Source of the DNA: Cryobacterium cheniae
Lineage (GTDB): Bacteria > Actinomycetota > Actinomycetes > Actinomycetales > Microbacteriaceae
Assembly: GCF_004403395.1 (NCBI RefSeq)
Contig: NZ_SOGN01000049.1
Location: 1-64,000 of the forward strand
Length of the DNA: 64,000 nt
Reading direction: 5' to 3'
This document shows positions 42,937 through 53,858 of the stretch, one piece after another; positions within the stretch are counted from its first letter, which is position 1; every line of letters starts with the position of its first letter. The translations under genes were made by a program, and so were the position numbers. The notes under the pieces were generated by a model that had not been told where the DNA came from, did not search any database, and saw nothing but the letters and a program-made list of their open reading frames with translations.

Positions 42937-43769
42937 TTAGTTCGCGGGGCGAAGATCCCGGGCGCCGGCGGCGAGGTCGCGGGTGAGGGCGGCGAGAGCC
43001 GGCACTCCCCCATCGGACAGGGCCTTGACCAGGGCGGAACCGACGATGGCACCATCGGCGTAGGCAAGGATTTCCCGCACCTGCTCCGGGGTGGAGATTC
43101 CGAGTCCCACGCAGGCGCTCGTGGAGCCGACGGCGCGGAGGCGGTCGACGAGCACTCGTGCGGCCGAATCCACGTCGCCGCGGGCGCCGGTGATCCCCAT
43201 GGTGGAGACCGCGTAGACGAAGCCGCGGCTGGCATCCACTGCCTGGCGCAGCCGATCGTCGGAGGACGACGGAGCGGCGAGGAAGACGCGGTCGAGGCCC
43301 GTGCGCGTGCTGGCGCCCACCCAGGCGGCGGCGTCGTCGGGAATGAGGTCGGGAGTGATCAGTCCGGCGCCCCCCGCCGCGAGCAGGTCGTCGGCGAAGC
43401 GGTCGACGCCGTACTGCAGAATCGGATTCCAATAGGTCATGACCAGTACGGGCACGTTCACCTGGGCGGTGATGGCCGCGACGGCCTCGATCCCGTGGCG
43501 CAGCCGGAAACCGTTGGCCAGTGCCTGCTGGGTGGCCGCCTGGATGACGGGTCCGTCCATCACGGGGTCGGTGTACGGGAGGCCCAACTCGATGATGTCG
43601 ACGCCGTTGTGCGCGAGCGCCACGGCCGCGTCGATGCTCTCGGACAGGGTCGGGAACCCGACGGGCAGGTAACCGATCAGGGCGCCTCCGCCCTCGGAGC
43701 GGCGGCGAATGATGGTCGCCTCGACCGTGCTCGTCGTTCCGGTCGTGGGGCCGTGACCTGCGTCGATAT

Positions 43770-43773
<4 letters not shown>
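42937..43773 (-). CDS. trpA: Tryptophan synthase alpha subunit
   Basis: Cleaves indole-3-glycerol phosphate to indole, which is channelled to TrpB. 278 residues with catalytic Glu62 and Asp73 in [17 protein letters not shown]. The ATG overlaps the trpB stop (ATGA). The protein starts MNIDAGHG; the reading frame extends further upstream only as a shadow of trpB. Confidence 0.95.
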
Positions 43774-44987
<1,214 letters not shown>

Positions 44988-45758
44988 TTAAACCGCCAGG
45001 AATTCGGAGAGGGTTCGGATGGGATCGCTCGTGACGAGGGCCTCGCCGACGAGCACGATGTCGGCGCCGTCGGAGCGGTAATGAGCCACGTCGGCGGCGG
45101 TTTTGACTGCAGACTCGGCGACGCGGACGACGCCGGAGGGGATGCGGTCGGCGAGCCGGCCGAACAGGTTCTGATCGAGTTGGAACGTGGACAGGTCTCG
45201 GGCGTTCACCCCGACGAGGCTTGCGCCGATGGACACGGCCCGGTCGACCTCCTCGGCGCTGTGGGTTTCCACCAGCGCGGTCATGCCGAGCTGGCGCACG
45301 AGGTCGTGCAGGGAGACCAGGGTGGCCTGGTCGAGGGCGGCGACGATGAGCAGGACCATATCGGCCCCGGCCGCCCGAGCCTCGAAGACCTGGTAGGGCA
45401 GACCGATGAAGTCCTTGCGCAGAACCGGGATGTTCACGGCGGCCCGGACCTGTTCGAGGTCGGCCAGGGTGCCGAGGAACTTGCGGCCCTCCGTGAGGAC
45501 ACTGATCGCGCTGGCGCCGCCGAACTCGTAGGACACGGCCAGGGCCGCCGGGTCGGTGATCGAGGCCAGCGTGCCGCGGGACGGGCTGGCGCGCTTGACC
45601 TCTGCGATGATCTTGACCCGGTCCGCGGGAGCGAGCACGGACAGGGCGTCGATCGCGGGTGATTGCGAGGCGGCGGCGGCCTCGACGATGGACAACGGAC
45701 GTTCGGCCCGACGCTGCTCGGCGTCGGCCACAGCCCCGGCTAGAAGGTCAGACAGCAC
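44988..45758 (-). CDS. trpC: Indole-3-glycerol-phosphate synthase
   Basis: Closes the indole ring from CdRP. A single-function TrpC of 256 residues, not fused to TrpF. The TIM-barrel motif EVKRASPSRG is at 53-62. GTG start at 45758; its AGGAG ribosome site overlaps the end of the upstream small gene. trpD, trpG and trpF/priA-type isomerase are not in the window. Confidence 0.96.
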   Translation of the reverse strand: MLSDLLAGAVADAEQRRAERPLSIVEAAAASQSPAIDALSVLAPADRVKIIAEVKRASPSRGTLASITDPAALAVSYEFGGASAISVLTEGRKFLGTLADLEQVRAAVNIPVLRKDFIGLPYQVFEARAAGADMVLLIVAALDQATLVSLHDLVRQLGMTALVETHSAEEVDRAVSIGASLVGVNARDLSTFQLDQNLFGRLADRIPSGVVRVAESAVKTAADVAHYRSDGADIVLVGEALVTSDPIRTLSEFLAV

Positions 45759-45762
45759 TCGA

Positions 45763-45987
45763 CTAGTGCTCCTGGTGTGCCGTGTCGGCTACGCCGTAGC
45801 CGATCTTGGCGAGGACCCAGCCGACCAGGAGACCGACCACGAGCAGTCCGGCGGAGGCCCAGACGAGCCACGGGATCACGAGGAAGAAGGCCACCGTGCC
45901 GATGGCGACGGCGAGAAGCATGATGGTGACGGCGGTCCAGGCCGCGATCGAATGGCCTTCGCCTGGGTCTACCGATTCGAAGCTCAT
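45763..45987 (-). CDS. HGxxPAAW-type small membrane protein (DUF6704-like)
   Basis: 74 residues with a conserved N-terminal GHSIAAW motif and two transmembrane helices (about 17-40 and 42-64). It belongs to the small actinobacterial family named for its HGxxPAAW-like motif, which is found beside trp genes. Function unknown. Strong AAGGAG before the ATG; four bases before trpC. Confidence 0.8.
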   Translation of the reverse strand: MSFESVDPGEGHSIAAWTAVTIMLLAVAIGTVAFFLVIPWLVWASAGLLVVGLLVGWVLAKIGYGVADTAHQEH

Positions 45988-46089
45988 GATTCTCCTTTTT
46001 GTGCGTTGACGGGCACGGCAAGTCTAGCGGCCCCCACGGTTCGCCGACCTCCCCGGCCGGTGGGGGGAAACCCGGAACCGGGTCGGGAC

Positions 46090-46755
46090 TCAGCGCGGCG
46101 CGGTGGGATCTTCGCCGCGGCTCAGGCCGTCCCAGTCGTCGACGGCGTCGGACGTGGAGCCGGGAGTGGAGCCGGGAGTGGAGGAGTCGGCACCGTCGGG
46201 GCCGTGGACAGCCGTCATCTCGCCCGGCTCGGCCGTTTCGAAGCGGACGGCCTGGTACCGTGACGTCGGCCCGGGCCAATGCCTGGCCGTGACGAGGACC
46301 CCGACCCCGGCGCCGAACATGACCACGCCGGCGAGCAGCGCGACGAACGGCCACGGCGTCAGGGCGGCCTCGGTGACCGCGTCGACGACCGAGTCGACGC
46401 CGGAGATCCCGGTCGCGTCCGTGACCGCGCCGGCACTGGCCGCCGCCGGAGCGGTGATGGCGAGAAAAGCGGAGAGGATCACGGAGAAGCCGAGCAGCAC
46501 CTCGAGCACACCGAGGACCACCCGGATGACGGGGCCGGCGATGCTGACGGCGCCGGCCAACGCCAGGCCGGCCAGGGCGAGAGCGGTCACGGCCGGGGCG
46601 GCCGTGGAGCCGGAAACCTCGAGGCTTTGCCGGGCCGAGCCGGACTGCCCCACGACGGCGTTCACCCAGACCTGGGTCCAGGCCAGCAGGGCGAGGCCGC
46701 TGGCCAACAGCATCACAAGGATGTGTCCGAGCTTGAGACGCCGTGCGGACGCCAC
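46090..46755 (-). CDS. Trp biosynthesis-associated membrane protein
   Basis: 221 residues with four predicted helices (about 11-31, 53-75, 79-103, 135-155) and a polar, acidic C-terminal tail that includes a short STPGSTPGST repeat. The motif LAWTQVWV after helix 1 is typical of the actinobacterial family found between trpE and trpC (TIGR02234-like). Function unknown; a role in tryptophan uptake or sensing is only a guess. GTG start abuts the trpE stop with no gap. Confidence 0.82.
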   Translation of the reverse strand: MASARRLKLGHILVMLLASGLALLAWTQVWVNAVVGQSGSARQSLEVSGSTAAPAVTALALAGLALAGAVSIAGPVIRVVLGVLEVLLGFSVILSAFLAITAPAAASAGAVTDATGISGVDSVVDAVTEAALTPWPFVALLAGVVMFGAGVGVLVTARHWPGPTSRYQAVRFETAEPGEMTAVHGPDGADSSTPGSTPGSTSDAVDDWDGLSRGEDPTAPR

Positions 46756-48294
46756 CTAGCGCACCCGCTTCATGGCGTTCGCGACGGCGACCGCGCGGAG
46801 GGGCGCCGCCGCCTTGTTCTGCGACTCCTGATATTCCGAAGCAGGGTCCGAGTCGGCGACGAGTCCGCCACCGGCCTGCACGCGGGCGACGCCGTTCATG
46901 ATCGTCGCGGTACGGATGGCGATGGCCAGGTCGGCATCCCCGGCGAACCCGAAGTAGCCGACCACTCCCCCGTACACGCCCCGCTGAGCGGGCTCGAGCG
47001 CGTCGATGATCTCCAGGGCGCGCGGTTTCGGGGCGCCGGAGAGGGTGCCGGCCGGGAACGTGGCGCGGAAGACGTCGATGGCGGACCGACCGGGCAGCAG
47101 GTTGCCCTCCACCGAGGAGACCAGGTGCATGATGTGGCTGAACCGTTCGATCCGCATGAACTCGGTCACCTCGACCGAGCCGGGGGCGCAGACCTTGAGC
47201 AGGTCGTTGCGGGCCAGGTCCACGAGCATCAGGTGCTCGGCGCGTTCCTTGGGGTCGCCGGCGAGTTCGGTTTCGAAGTCCGCGTCGGCCTCCGGGGTCG
47301 CCCCGCGCGGCTTCGACCCGGCGATCGGATGCGTGAACACGCGGTCGTTCTGAACCTTCACCAGCGCCTCCGGGGAGGAGCCCACGATCCAGTAGGTCTC
47401 CTTCTCCGGCGATTCCAGGCTCAGCAGGTACATGTAGGGCGACGGGTTCAGGCTGCGCAGCACCCGGTAGACGTCGATCGGGTCGGCCGTGCACTCCTGG
47501 TCGAATCGTTGGGAGATGACCACCTGGAACACGTCGCCGTCGACGATGTGTTCCTTGGCGACGTCGACGGCGGCGAGGAAGTCCTCGCGCCGGGTGCGGT
47601 TCGCCGGGGAGGCGGGCTGGCTCAAGTCGACCTCGGCGAGCCAGGCCTCGGAGGGCTCGGCCAGGCGGGTCTGCAGGGCGTCGAGCCGGTCCTGGGCGGC
47701 CGCCCAGAGGGCATCCGTTTCGTCGTGGCCGTCGTTGAGCACGTTGGCGATGAGCTGCACGGTGCCGTACTTGTGGTCGATCACGACGAGGTCGGCCGCG
47801 AAGCTGAAGGCCTGTCCGGGCACGTCGTAGTCCGCCGGCGGACGGTTCGGCAGCCGCTCGATCTGGCGGATCGCCTCCCAGCCGATGAATCCGACGAGGC
47901 CGCCGGTCAGCGGCGGCTGGCCGGGCATCCGCGGGGTTTCCCAGCGCTTGTGGAGGGCCGCGAGGGCCGCCAGCGGGCCGAGGTCCTTGGCGTTGCCCAG
48001 GGCGCGCTCGGCCGAGAGTCCGTAGTCGAGCCAGCGGGTCTCGTCGCCCTGCTGGGTGAGCACACCGAACGAGGACACGCCAACGAACGAGAACCGGGAC
48101 CAGATGCCGCCCTGCTCGGCGGACTCGAGCAGGAAGCTTCCCGGCTGGCCGGCGGCGAGCTTGCGGTAGATGCCCACCGGGGTCTCCCCGTCGGCGAAGA
48201 GTTCGCGCACCACCGGGAACACCCGGTGGTTGTCGATCAGTCCCGCGAACTGTTCGGCGGTGGTCGACGCCGACTGGCCGCTGTTCGGTGCCAT
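46756..48294 (-). CDS. trpE: Anthranilate synthase component I
   Basis: Converts chorismate to anthranilate with a glutamine amidotransferase partner (TrpG, not in the window). 512 residues. LLESA (55-59) is the tryptophan feedback-binding motif. The chorismate-binding domain occupies the C-terminal half, with PAGTLSGAPKPRA. It starts 2 bases after the hisI stop, so His and Trp genes are joined in one transcription unit. No Trp leader peptide or T-box is visible. Confidence 0.96.
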   Translation of the reverse strand: MAPNSGQSASTTAEQFAGLIDNHRVFPVVRELFADGETPVGIYRKLAAGQPGSFLLESAEQGGIWSRFSFVGVSSFGVLTQQGDETRWLDYGLSAERALGNAKDLGPLAALAALHKRWETPRMPGQPPLTGGLVGFIGWEAIRQIERLPNRPPADYDVPGQAFSFAADLVVIDHKYGTVQLIANVLNDGHDETDALWAAAQDRLDALQTRLAEPSEAWLAEVDLSQPASPANRTRREDFLAAVDVAKEHIVDGDVFQVVISQRFDQECTADPIDVYRVLRSLNPSPYMYLLSLESPEKETYWIVGSSPEALVKVQNDRVFTHPIAGSKPRGATPEADADFETELAGDPKERAEHLMLVDLARNDLLKVCAPGSVEVTEFMRIERFSHIMHLVSSVEGNLLPGRSAIDVFRATFPAGTLSGAPKPRALEIIDALEPAQRGVYGGVVGYFGFAGDADLAIAIRTATIMNGVARVQAGGGLVADSDPASEYQESQNKAAAPLRAVAVANAMKRVR

Positions 48295-48296
48295 GG

Positions 48297-48716
48297 TCAG
48301 TCCTCCGGCTCGTCGGTGCGTGGCCCGTCGGGTGCCTGGTCGGGCGCGGACGGGCGGGCGCCGGTCACGATCTCGATGCCGCGACCGTCGAAGCAGGTGC
48401 GGGAGCCGGTGTGGCAGGCGGCCCCGACCTGGTCGGCTTGCACCAGGAGGGTGTCCGCGTCGCAGTCGAGCGCGGCGGACTTCACGTACTGGCCGTGCCC
48501 GGAGGTGTCCCCCTTGCGCCAGAATTCCTGGCGGCTGCGCGACCAGAACGTCACCCGCCCCTCGGTGAGGGTGCGGCGCAGCGCTTCCCGGTTCATCCAG
48601 CCGAGCATGAGCACCTCACCGGTGTCCCACTGCTGGATGACTGCCGGCAGCAGGCCGTCGGAGTTGAAGACGGCCCGCGCCAGGGCGTCGTCGGGGGTGG
48701 AGAGCACGTCGGTCAT
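48297..48716 (-). CDS. hisI: Phosphoribosyl-AMP cyclohydrolase
   Basis: Third step of histidine synthesis. 139 residues, the single-domain form; HisE is encoded separately at 50486. Zinc ligands are expected at Cys85, Cys101 and Cys108 ([13 protein letters not shown]). The C-terminal tail after residue 118 is disordered and acidic. Follows hisF by 37 bases. Confidence 0.95.
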   Translation of the reverse strand: MTDVLSTPDDALARAVFNSDGLLPAVIQQWDTGEVLMLGWMNREALRRTLTEGRVTFWSRSRQEFWRKGDTSGHGQYVKSAALDCDADTLLVQADQVGAACHTGSRTCFDGRGIEIVTGARPSAPDQAPDGPRTDEPED

Positions 48717-48753
48717 GGAAGAGCCGTTTCGGGTCGGGTGAGGCGGGGCGCCA

Positions 48754-49515
48754 TCAGCGCACGGGCAGTCCGGCGCGCCTAAGCTCCGCCTTGACGTCGC
48801 CGATGGTCAGCTGGCCGCTGTGGAACACGGATGCCGCGAGCACGGCGTCCGCCCCCGCAGCGATGGCAGGGGGGAAGTCTTCGACCCGGCCCGCGCCGCC
48901 GGACGCGATCACCGGCACGCTGCTCAGGCCGCGCATCAGGGCGATGAGTTCGACGTCGAAGCCGGCCTTCGTGCCGTCCGCGTCGATGGAGTTGACGAGC
49001 AACTCGCCGACCCCCAGCTCGATGGCCGTGCGCGCCCAGGCGAGGGCGTCGAGGTCCGTTTCGGTGCGGCCGCCGTGGGTGGTGACGACGAAGCCGGACT
49101 CGGTGCGCCCGCTGCGCTTGACGTCGAGGGAGAGTACGAGAACCTGGGAACCGAACCGGTCGGCGATCTCGCCGATCAGGGCCGGCCGTCTGATGGCGGC
49201 GCTGTTGACGCCCACCTTGTCGGCGCCGCTGGCCTGCAGCCGCGACACGTCCTCGACCGTGCGGATGCCGCCGCCCACCGTGAGCGGGATGAAGACCTGC
49301 TCCGCCGTGGCGCGCACGACGTCGTAGGTGGTGGCGCGGTTGTCGACCGTGGCGTTCACATCGAGGAAGGTCAGTTCGTCGGCGCCCTGCTCGTAGTACC
49401 GGCGGGCGAGTTCGACCGGGTCGCCGGCGTCACGCAGGTTCTGGAAGTTCACACCCTTGACCACGCGGCCGTCTGCCACGTCGAGGCAGGGAATGACCCG
49501 CACCGAAAGACTCAC
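48754..49515 (-). CDS. hisF: Imidazole glycerol phosphate synthase subunit HisF
   Basis: Cyclase half of the HisFH complex, producing imidazole glycerol phosphate and AICAR. 253 residues. It starts [20 protein letters not shown], with catalytic Asp12, and a second acid lies in [13 protein letters not shown] start at 49515 with a strong GGAGG. The glutaminase partner HisH is not in the window. Confidence 0.96.
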   Translation of the reverse strand: MSLSVRVIPCLDVADGRVVKGVNFQNLRDAGDPVELARRYYEQGADELTFLDVNATVDNRATTYDVVRATAEQVFIPLTVGGGIRTVEDVSRLQASGADKVGVNSAAIRRPALIGEIADRFGSQVLVLSLDVKRSGRTESGFVVTTHGGRTETDLDALAWARTAIELGVGELLVNSIDADGTKAGFDVELIALMRGLSSVPVIASGGAGRVEDFPPAIAAGADAVLAASVFHSGQLTIGDVKAELRRAGLPVR

Positions 49516-49567
49516 GATTGTGCCTCCATTGTGTGTCCGCGCATCCGTCTGTCGCCGCACCCGCCCA

Positions 49568-50407
49568 TTACAGCCGGGCGTTGTGGATGGAACTGACCAG
49601 GATGGCGCGCGCACCGAGCTCGTAGAGGGCGTCCATGACCTGGTTCATGTCGAGGCGCGGGATCATCACGCGCACGGCGACCCATTCCGGGTCGTGCAGG
49701 GACGATACGGTGGGCGACTCGATACCCGGCGCCAGCAGGCAGGCGTCGTCGAGAAGCGTCCGCGGGATGTCATAGTCCATCAGCACGTACTGGCGGGCCA
49801 CGAGCACGCCCTGCAGCCGGCGCAGGAGCGTCGCGATGGCGGGCTTGTCGTTGTCGGAGCTGATCAGCACGGCCGTGGACTGCAGGATGACCGGGCCGAA
49901 GATCTCGAGGCCGGCCTTGCGCAGGGTCGACCCGGTGGAGACGACGTCGGCGACGGCATCCGCCACGCCCAGCTGCACGGCGGACTCGACGGCCCCGTCG
50001 AGGGTGACCAGGGTCACGCTCACGTCGTGCTCGGCGAGGAAGGCCTCGACCAGTCCGGGGTAGCTCGTGGCGACGCGGAGGCCGGACAGGTCGGCCAGGG
50101 CGGTGAACCGGCCGTGCGGGCCGGCGAAGCGGAAGGTGGAGTCGCCGAAGTCGAGGCTGGCGATCTCCTCGGCGGTGGAGCCGGAGTCGAGCAGCAGATC
50201 GCGGCCGGTGATCCCCACGTCGAGGGCTCCGGAGCCCACATAGGTCGCGATGTCGCGCGGGCGCAGGTAGAAGAACTCCACGCCGTTGCGGGGGTCGGCG
50301 ACGACGAGGTCACGCGGGTCGCGACGACCGGTGTAACCGGCCTCGAACAGCATCTGCGCGGCGGTTTCGGACAACGAGCCCTTGTTGGGCACGGCAATTC
50401 TCAGCAT
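49568..50407 (-). CDS. hisG: ATP phosphoribosyltransferase (long form)
   Basis: First and feedback-controlled step of histidine synthesis. 279 residues: two periplasmic-binding-protein-like lobes and a C-terminal ACT-like regulatory domain (about 205-279), so it is the long HisG that works without HisZ. It starts [15 protein letters not shown] 78-base gap to hisE contains no evident terminator. Confidence 0.96.
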   Translation of the reverse strand: MLRIAVPNKGSLSETAAQMLFEAGYTGRRDPRDLVVADPRNGVEFFYLRPRDIATYVGSGALDVGITGRDLLLDSGSTAEEIASLDFGDSTFRFAGPHGRFTALADLSGLRVATSYPGLVEAFLAEHDVSVTLVTLDGAVESAVQLGVADAVADVVSTGSTLRKAGLEIFGPVILQSTAVLISSDNDKPAIATLLRRLQGVLVARQYVLMDYDIPRTLLDDACLLAPGIESPTVSSLHDPEWVAVRVMIPRLDMNQVMDALYELGARAILVSSIHNARL

Positions 50408-50485
50408 TTGGGCACTCTCTGCGTCTTCACGTTCTGGCGAACAGGTCTCACGGGGTCAACCGGGTGGAGTCTCTCTGATGACGCG

Positions 50486-50749
50486 TCACAGATGGCGGTA
50501 CAGGTCGGCAGGGGTCAGCCCCTTCGCCAGCATCATCACCTGCACGTGGTAGAGCAGCTGGCTCATTTCGGCGGCGGTCTCATCGTCGCTCTGAAACTCG
50601 GCGGCCATCCAGACCTCGGCGGCTTCTTCGACGATCTTCTTTCCAATGGCATGCACGCCGGCGTCGAGTTCGCGCACGGTCCCTGAGCCGTCGGGGCGGG
50701 TCCGTGCTTTGTCGCTCAGTTCAGCGAACAGTTCGTCAAAAGTCTTCAC
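50486..50749 (-). CDS. hisE: Phosphoribosyl-ATP pyrophosphatase
   Basis: Second step of histidine synthesis. 87 residues of the MazG-like all-helical fold, with the metal-binding [11 protein letters not shown]. The start is GTG 50749, giving [11 protein letters not shown], which fits the family. A GAGGA directly abuts the start codon, too close for a normal Shine-Dalgarno; TACCCT ends exactly six bases upstream, so a leaderless transcript is possible as well as read-through from rpe. Confidence 0.94.
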   Translation of the reverse strand: MKTFDELFAELSDKARTRPDGSGTVRELDAGVHAIGKKIVEEAAEVWMAAEFQSDDETAAEMSQLLYHVQVMMLAKGLTPADLYRHL

Positions 50750-50755
50750 TCCTCT

Positions 50756-50761
50756 AGGGTA
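50756..50761 (-). promoter_or_regulatory. -10 box (TACCCT) of hisE, leaderless geometry
   Basis: TACCCT-N6-GTG on the minus strand, immediately after the rpe stop codon. It would let hisE-hisG be expressed apart from rpe. Confidence 0.4.
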
Positions 50762-51430
50762 CTAGTGCGCGTGCTGGTGTTCGGTCGCGGCGGCGCGCAG
50801 CAGGGCGATCTGCTTCGCCGGGTCCGCGGCGTTGAACACGCTGGAGCCGGCGACGAACGTGTTCGCCCCGGCCTCGGCGGCGATGACGATGGTGTCCTCG
50901 GTGATGCCGCCGTCGACCTGCAGCCAGACATCCAGGCCGGACTTTTTCACGGCCGCCGACAGGGTGCGGAGCTTGCGCATGGTGGATGGCATGAAGCTCT
51001 GCCCGCCGAAGCCGGGTTCCACCGTCATCACCAGCACCTGGTCGAATTCGGGCAGCAGCTCGAGGTAGGGCTCGATGGCGGTGCCGGGCTTGAGGGCGAT
51101 GCCGGCGCGGGCGCCGATCGAGCGCAGCTTGCGGGCCAGGCCGACCGGGTTGGTGGTGGCCTCCGCGTGGAAGGTGACCGAGTACGCGCCGGCCTCGGCA
51201 TAGCCGGGTGCCCAGCGTTCCGGGTTCTCGATCATCAGGTGCAGGTCGAAGGGCAGCGGGGAGACCTGGGCGAGGCGGTCGACGACGGGCGGGCCGAATG
51301 TCAGGTTCGGAACGAAATGGTTGTCCATGATGTCGACGTGCACGAGGTCGGCGGTGCGGATGCGGCCCAGGTCCCGTTCGAGATTGGCGAAGTCGGCGGC
51401 AAGGATGCTGGGGTTAATCCGGGTGACCAT
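50762..51430 (-). CDS. rpe: Ribulose-phosphate 3-epimerase
   Basis: Interconverts ribulose-5-phosphate and xylulose-5-phosphate. 222 residues of TIM-barrel fold, with the metal/substrate signature HVDIMDNHFVPNLTFG (31-46) and MTVEPGFGGQSF. The ATG has no clear ribosome site, while TAGGGT ends six bases before it. It is the one non-oxidative pentose phosphate gene placed away from the tkt operon. Confidence 0.96.
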   Translation of the reverse strand: MVTRINPSILAADFANLERDLGRIRTADLVHVDIMDNHFVPNLTFGPPVVDRLAQVSPLPFDLHLMIENPERWAPGYAEAGAYSVTFHAEATTNPVGLARKLRSIGARAGIALKPGTAIEPYLELLPEFDQVLVMTVEPGFGGQSFMPSTMRKLRTLSAAVKKSGLDVWLQVDGGITEDTIVIAAEAGANTFVAGSSVFNAADPAKQIALLRAAATEHQHAH

Positions 51431-51436
51431 GCTTTC

Positions 51437-51442
51437 ACCCTA
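51437..51442 (-). promoter_or_regulatory. -10 box (TAGGGT) of rpe, leaderless geometry
   Basis: TAGGGT-N6-ATG on the minus strand, 31 bases downstream of a GC-rich hairpin that could end rsmB transcription. This supports a new transcript start at rpe. Confidence 0.5.
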
Positions 51443-51472
51443 CTGCGGCACACCCCGGCGGCGGGAGTGCCC

Positions 51473-51498
51473 GGGCCCGGCGCATCGAGGCCGGGCCC
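51473..51498 (-). terminator. GC-rich hairpin after rsmB
   Basis: GGGCCCGGC and GCCGGGCCC pair perfectly around an 8-base loop, 12 bases after the rsmB stop. No U-run follows. Confidence 0.5.
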
Positions 51499-51510
51499 AG
51501 GTGGAGACGA

Positions 51511-52944
51511 CTACTCCGTGCGCTCGAGCAGGGTGATGAACATGGCGTCGGTGCCGTGCCGGTGCGGCCACAGCTGCACGCTGCCCCCGTCGCCGGGCAA
51601 ATCGAGCTCGGAGCTGCTCAGCCCCTGCAGTACGGATGCCGTGTCGAGGGTCCGCACCCGGCCGTCCCATCTCTTGAGCGCGGTGGCCACGATCCCACGC
51701 GTCTCCGCGATGTGCGGCGAGCAGGTCACGTAGGCCAGCACACCGCCCGGCTTGAGCGCGCCGAGGGCCGCGTGGATCAGGCCGGACTGCAGATCGGAGA
51801 GTTCGGCGACGTCCTTGGGCTGTTTGCGCCAGCGGGCCTCGGGGCGCCGGCGCAGCGCGCCGAGCCCGGTGCAGGGGGCGTCGAGCAGGATCCGGTCGAA
51901 TTCCTCGGGGTGGTCGTCGCCGAACCGGGTGCCGTCTTCTTCCCAGACCGGCACCTCGGCAGGCACGGCGGCCAGCGCCTTGCGCACGAGGGTGGCGCGC
52001 GCCGGGACGAGCTCGTTGGCGACGAGGCTGGCGCCGCCGGCCAACGCCTCGGCGGCGAGCAGGGCGGCCTTGCCGCCGGGGCCGGCGCACAGGTCGAGCC
52101 AGCGCTCCCCCGGCGCGACAGGGCGGGCCCGGCTGAGGGTGAGGGCCGCCAACTGGGACCCCTCGTCCTGCACGCGGAGCCGGCCGCCGCTGTCCTGCAT
52201 CAGGTGCACGGGGTCACCGCCGGCCAGCACGAAGCCGGCGGGCGAGAAATCGTTGGCAACTCCGAGCCCGACGGTGTCTTCCGTGTTGCTGAGGCCGGGC
52301 AGGATGACCATGTTCACCCTGGGCGCGGCGTTGTCGGCGGCCAGCAGTTCCTCGAGCTCGGCCTCACGGCCCTCGAGGCGCAGCGACTGACGGAACGCCC
52401 GCACCACCCAGACCGGGTGCGAGTGCTCCGCGGCGAGGCGGTCGTCGTCGTCGCCGGCCTCACTCAGCACGCGCTCGCGCCACTGCTCGGGGCTGGAGCG
52501 GGAGATGGTGCGCAGCACCCCGTTGGCGAAACCGGTCGCGGCACGGGAGCCCACCTGGCGGGCGAGTTCGACGGACTCGTTCACGGCGGCGTGGGTGGCG
52601 ACCCGGGTGGCGAGCAGCTGGTGCGCGCCGAGACGCAGCACGTCCAGGATGGCCGGGTCGATCGCGGTGACGGGCCGGCCGGCCGCGTCGGCGATCACCC
52701 GGTCGTAGAAGCCCTGCATGCGCAGGGTGCCGTAGGTCAGTTCGGTGGCCAGCGCGGCATCCGCGGTGCTGAGCGCGGCCCGTTTGATGCGGGTGGGCAG
52801 CAGCAGGTTCGCGTAGGCGTCGGATTCCCGCACGGCGGCGATGACCTCGTAGGCCACCCGCCGGGCCGGCTGCACGAGGTCGGCCTGTTGGGGCGCCTGC
52901 TGGCGGCCGGCCTGCGCTCGGCCCTGGCCGCGGTCGCCGCTCAT
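51511..52944 (-). CDS. rsmB: 16S rRNA (cytosine(967)-C(5))-methyltransferase RsmB-like
   Basis: 477 residues: an N-terminal NusB-like RNA-binding domain (about 25-165) and a C-terminal SAM-dependent RNA m5C methyltransferase. SAM motif LDLCAGPGGKAALL, the general-acid region DAPCTGLGALRRRPE and the nucleophile cysteine in YVTCSPH are present. Target position is inferred from the family. The ATG overlaps the fmt stop (ATGA). Confidence 0.92.
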   Translation of the reverse strand: MSGDRGQGRAQAGRQQAPQQADLVQPARRVAYEVIAAVRESDAYANLLLPTRIKRAALSTADAALATELTYGTLRMQGFYDRVIADAAGRPVTAIDPAILDVLRLGAHQLLATRVATHAAVNESVELARQVGSRAATGFANGVLRTISRSSPEQWRERVLSEAGDDDDRLAAEHSHPVWVVRAFRQSLRLEGREAELEELLAADNAAPRVNMVILPGLSNTEDTVGLGVANDFSPAGFVLAGGDPVHLMQDSGGRLRVQDEGSQLAALTLSRARPVAPGERWLDLCAGPGGKAALLAAEALAGGASLVANELVPARATLVRKALAAVPAEVPVWEEDGTRFGDDHPEEFDRILLDAPCTGLGALRRRPEARWRKQPKDVAELSDLQSGLIHAALGALKPGGVLAYVTCSPHIAETRGIVATALKRWDGRVRTLDTASVLQGLSSSELDLPGDGGSVQLWPHRHGTDAMFITLLERTE

Positions 52945-53858
52945 GAGGCGACCACCTCCGTCCCATTCACTCCACGCCACCAGTCGATTGCCTTCATCTG
53001 TGTCTTTCCGGCCGGTTGCACGGTGACCAGCTCGAGCGGCTCGGTCCCCGTTCCAATCAGCACTTTCTTATCGATCTCTCGGATCAGGCCGGCCGGTTGG
53101 GGCTCGAAACCCTGGGTCAGGGCAACATCCTGAAGTTTGAGGCGGGCGTTGCCGAGCACCGTGAACGCACCCGGTTCCGGGGTCACGCCCCGCACCCGGT
53201 TGCGCACCGAGACGGCCGGTTCGGACCAGTCGATGCGGGCATCCGCCAGGGTCAGCTTGGGGGCCAGGGTGACCGGGCCGGACTGCGGGTTCGATTGGAT
53301 TGCGCCGGCCTCGAGGGCGTCGATCACCTGCAGCAGGAGGCGCGCGCCGCTGTCGCTGAGGTCCCGCAGCAGGCTGCCAGCGGTGTCGTTCTCGGCGATG
53401 GTCTGCGTCAGGAACGCGAACACGGCGCCGGCGTCGAGTTCGGGCACCAGCTGGAACACGGCGGCGCCGGTCAGCTCGTCGCCGGCGATCAGGGCGCGCT
53501 GTACGGGAGCGGCCCCGCGCCAGCGCGGCAGCAGCGAGAAGTGCAGGTTGATCCAGCCGAGCCGGGGCACCGACAGGAGCGGTTCGCGCACGAGCCCGCC
53601 GTAGGCGACGATGACGCCGAGGTCGGGTTGCAGCGCGGCGATCTGCGCGGTCGCGGCCTCGTCGAGGCGGTTGGTCTTGAGCAGGGGCAGTCCGCGTTCC
53701 TCGGCGGCGCTGGCGAGCGGGGACGGGGTCAGCACGCGTTTGCGGCCGAGCGGGGCATCCGCCCGGGTGATCACGGCCGCCAGTTCGTGGTGGGACCGGG
53801 CCAGGGCGACCAGGCCGGGCACGGCCGCCTGGGGGGTGCCGGCGAAGACGAGTTTCAT
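52941..53858 (-). CDS. fmt: Methionyl-tRNA formyltransferase
   Basis: Formylates initiator Met-tRNA. 305 residues, starting MKLVFAGTPQAAVPGL, with the active-site stretch INLHFSLLPRWRGAAPVQ near residues 100-120 and a C-terminal OB-like domain. It abuts priA and overlaps rsmB. Peptide deformylase (def), which often precedes fmt, is not here. Confidence 0.96.
   Translation of the reverse strand: MKLVFAGTPQAAVPGLVALARSHHELAAVITRADAPLGRKRVLTPSPLASAAEERGLPLLKTNRLDEAATAQIAALQPDLGVIVAYGGLVREPLLSVPRLGWINLHFSLLPRWRGAAPVQRALIAGDELTGAAVFQLVPELDAGAVFAFLTQTIAENDTAGSLLRDLSDSGARLLLQVIDALEAGAIQSNPQSGPVTLAPKLTLADARIDWSEPAVSVRNRVRGVTPEPGAFTVLGNARLKLQDVALTQGFEPQPAGLIREIDKKVLIGTGTEPLELVTVQPAGKTQMKAIDWWRGVNGTEVVAS

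Noticed and set aside
48295-48760. Trp leader peptide or T-box before trpE
   Set aside because: trpE begins 2 bases after hisI; no run of Trp codons and no T-box sequence is visible.
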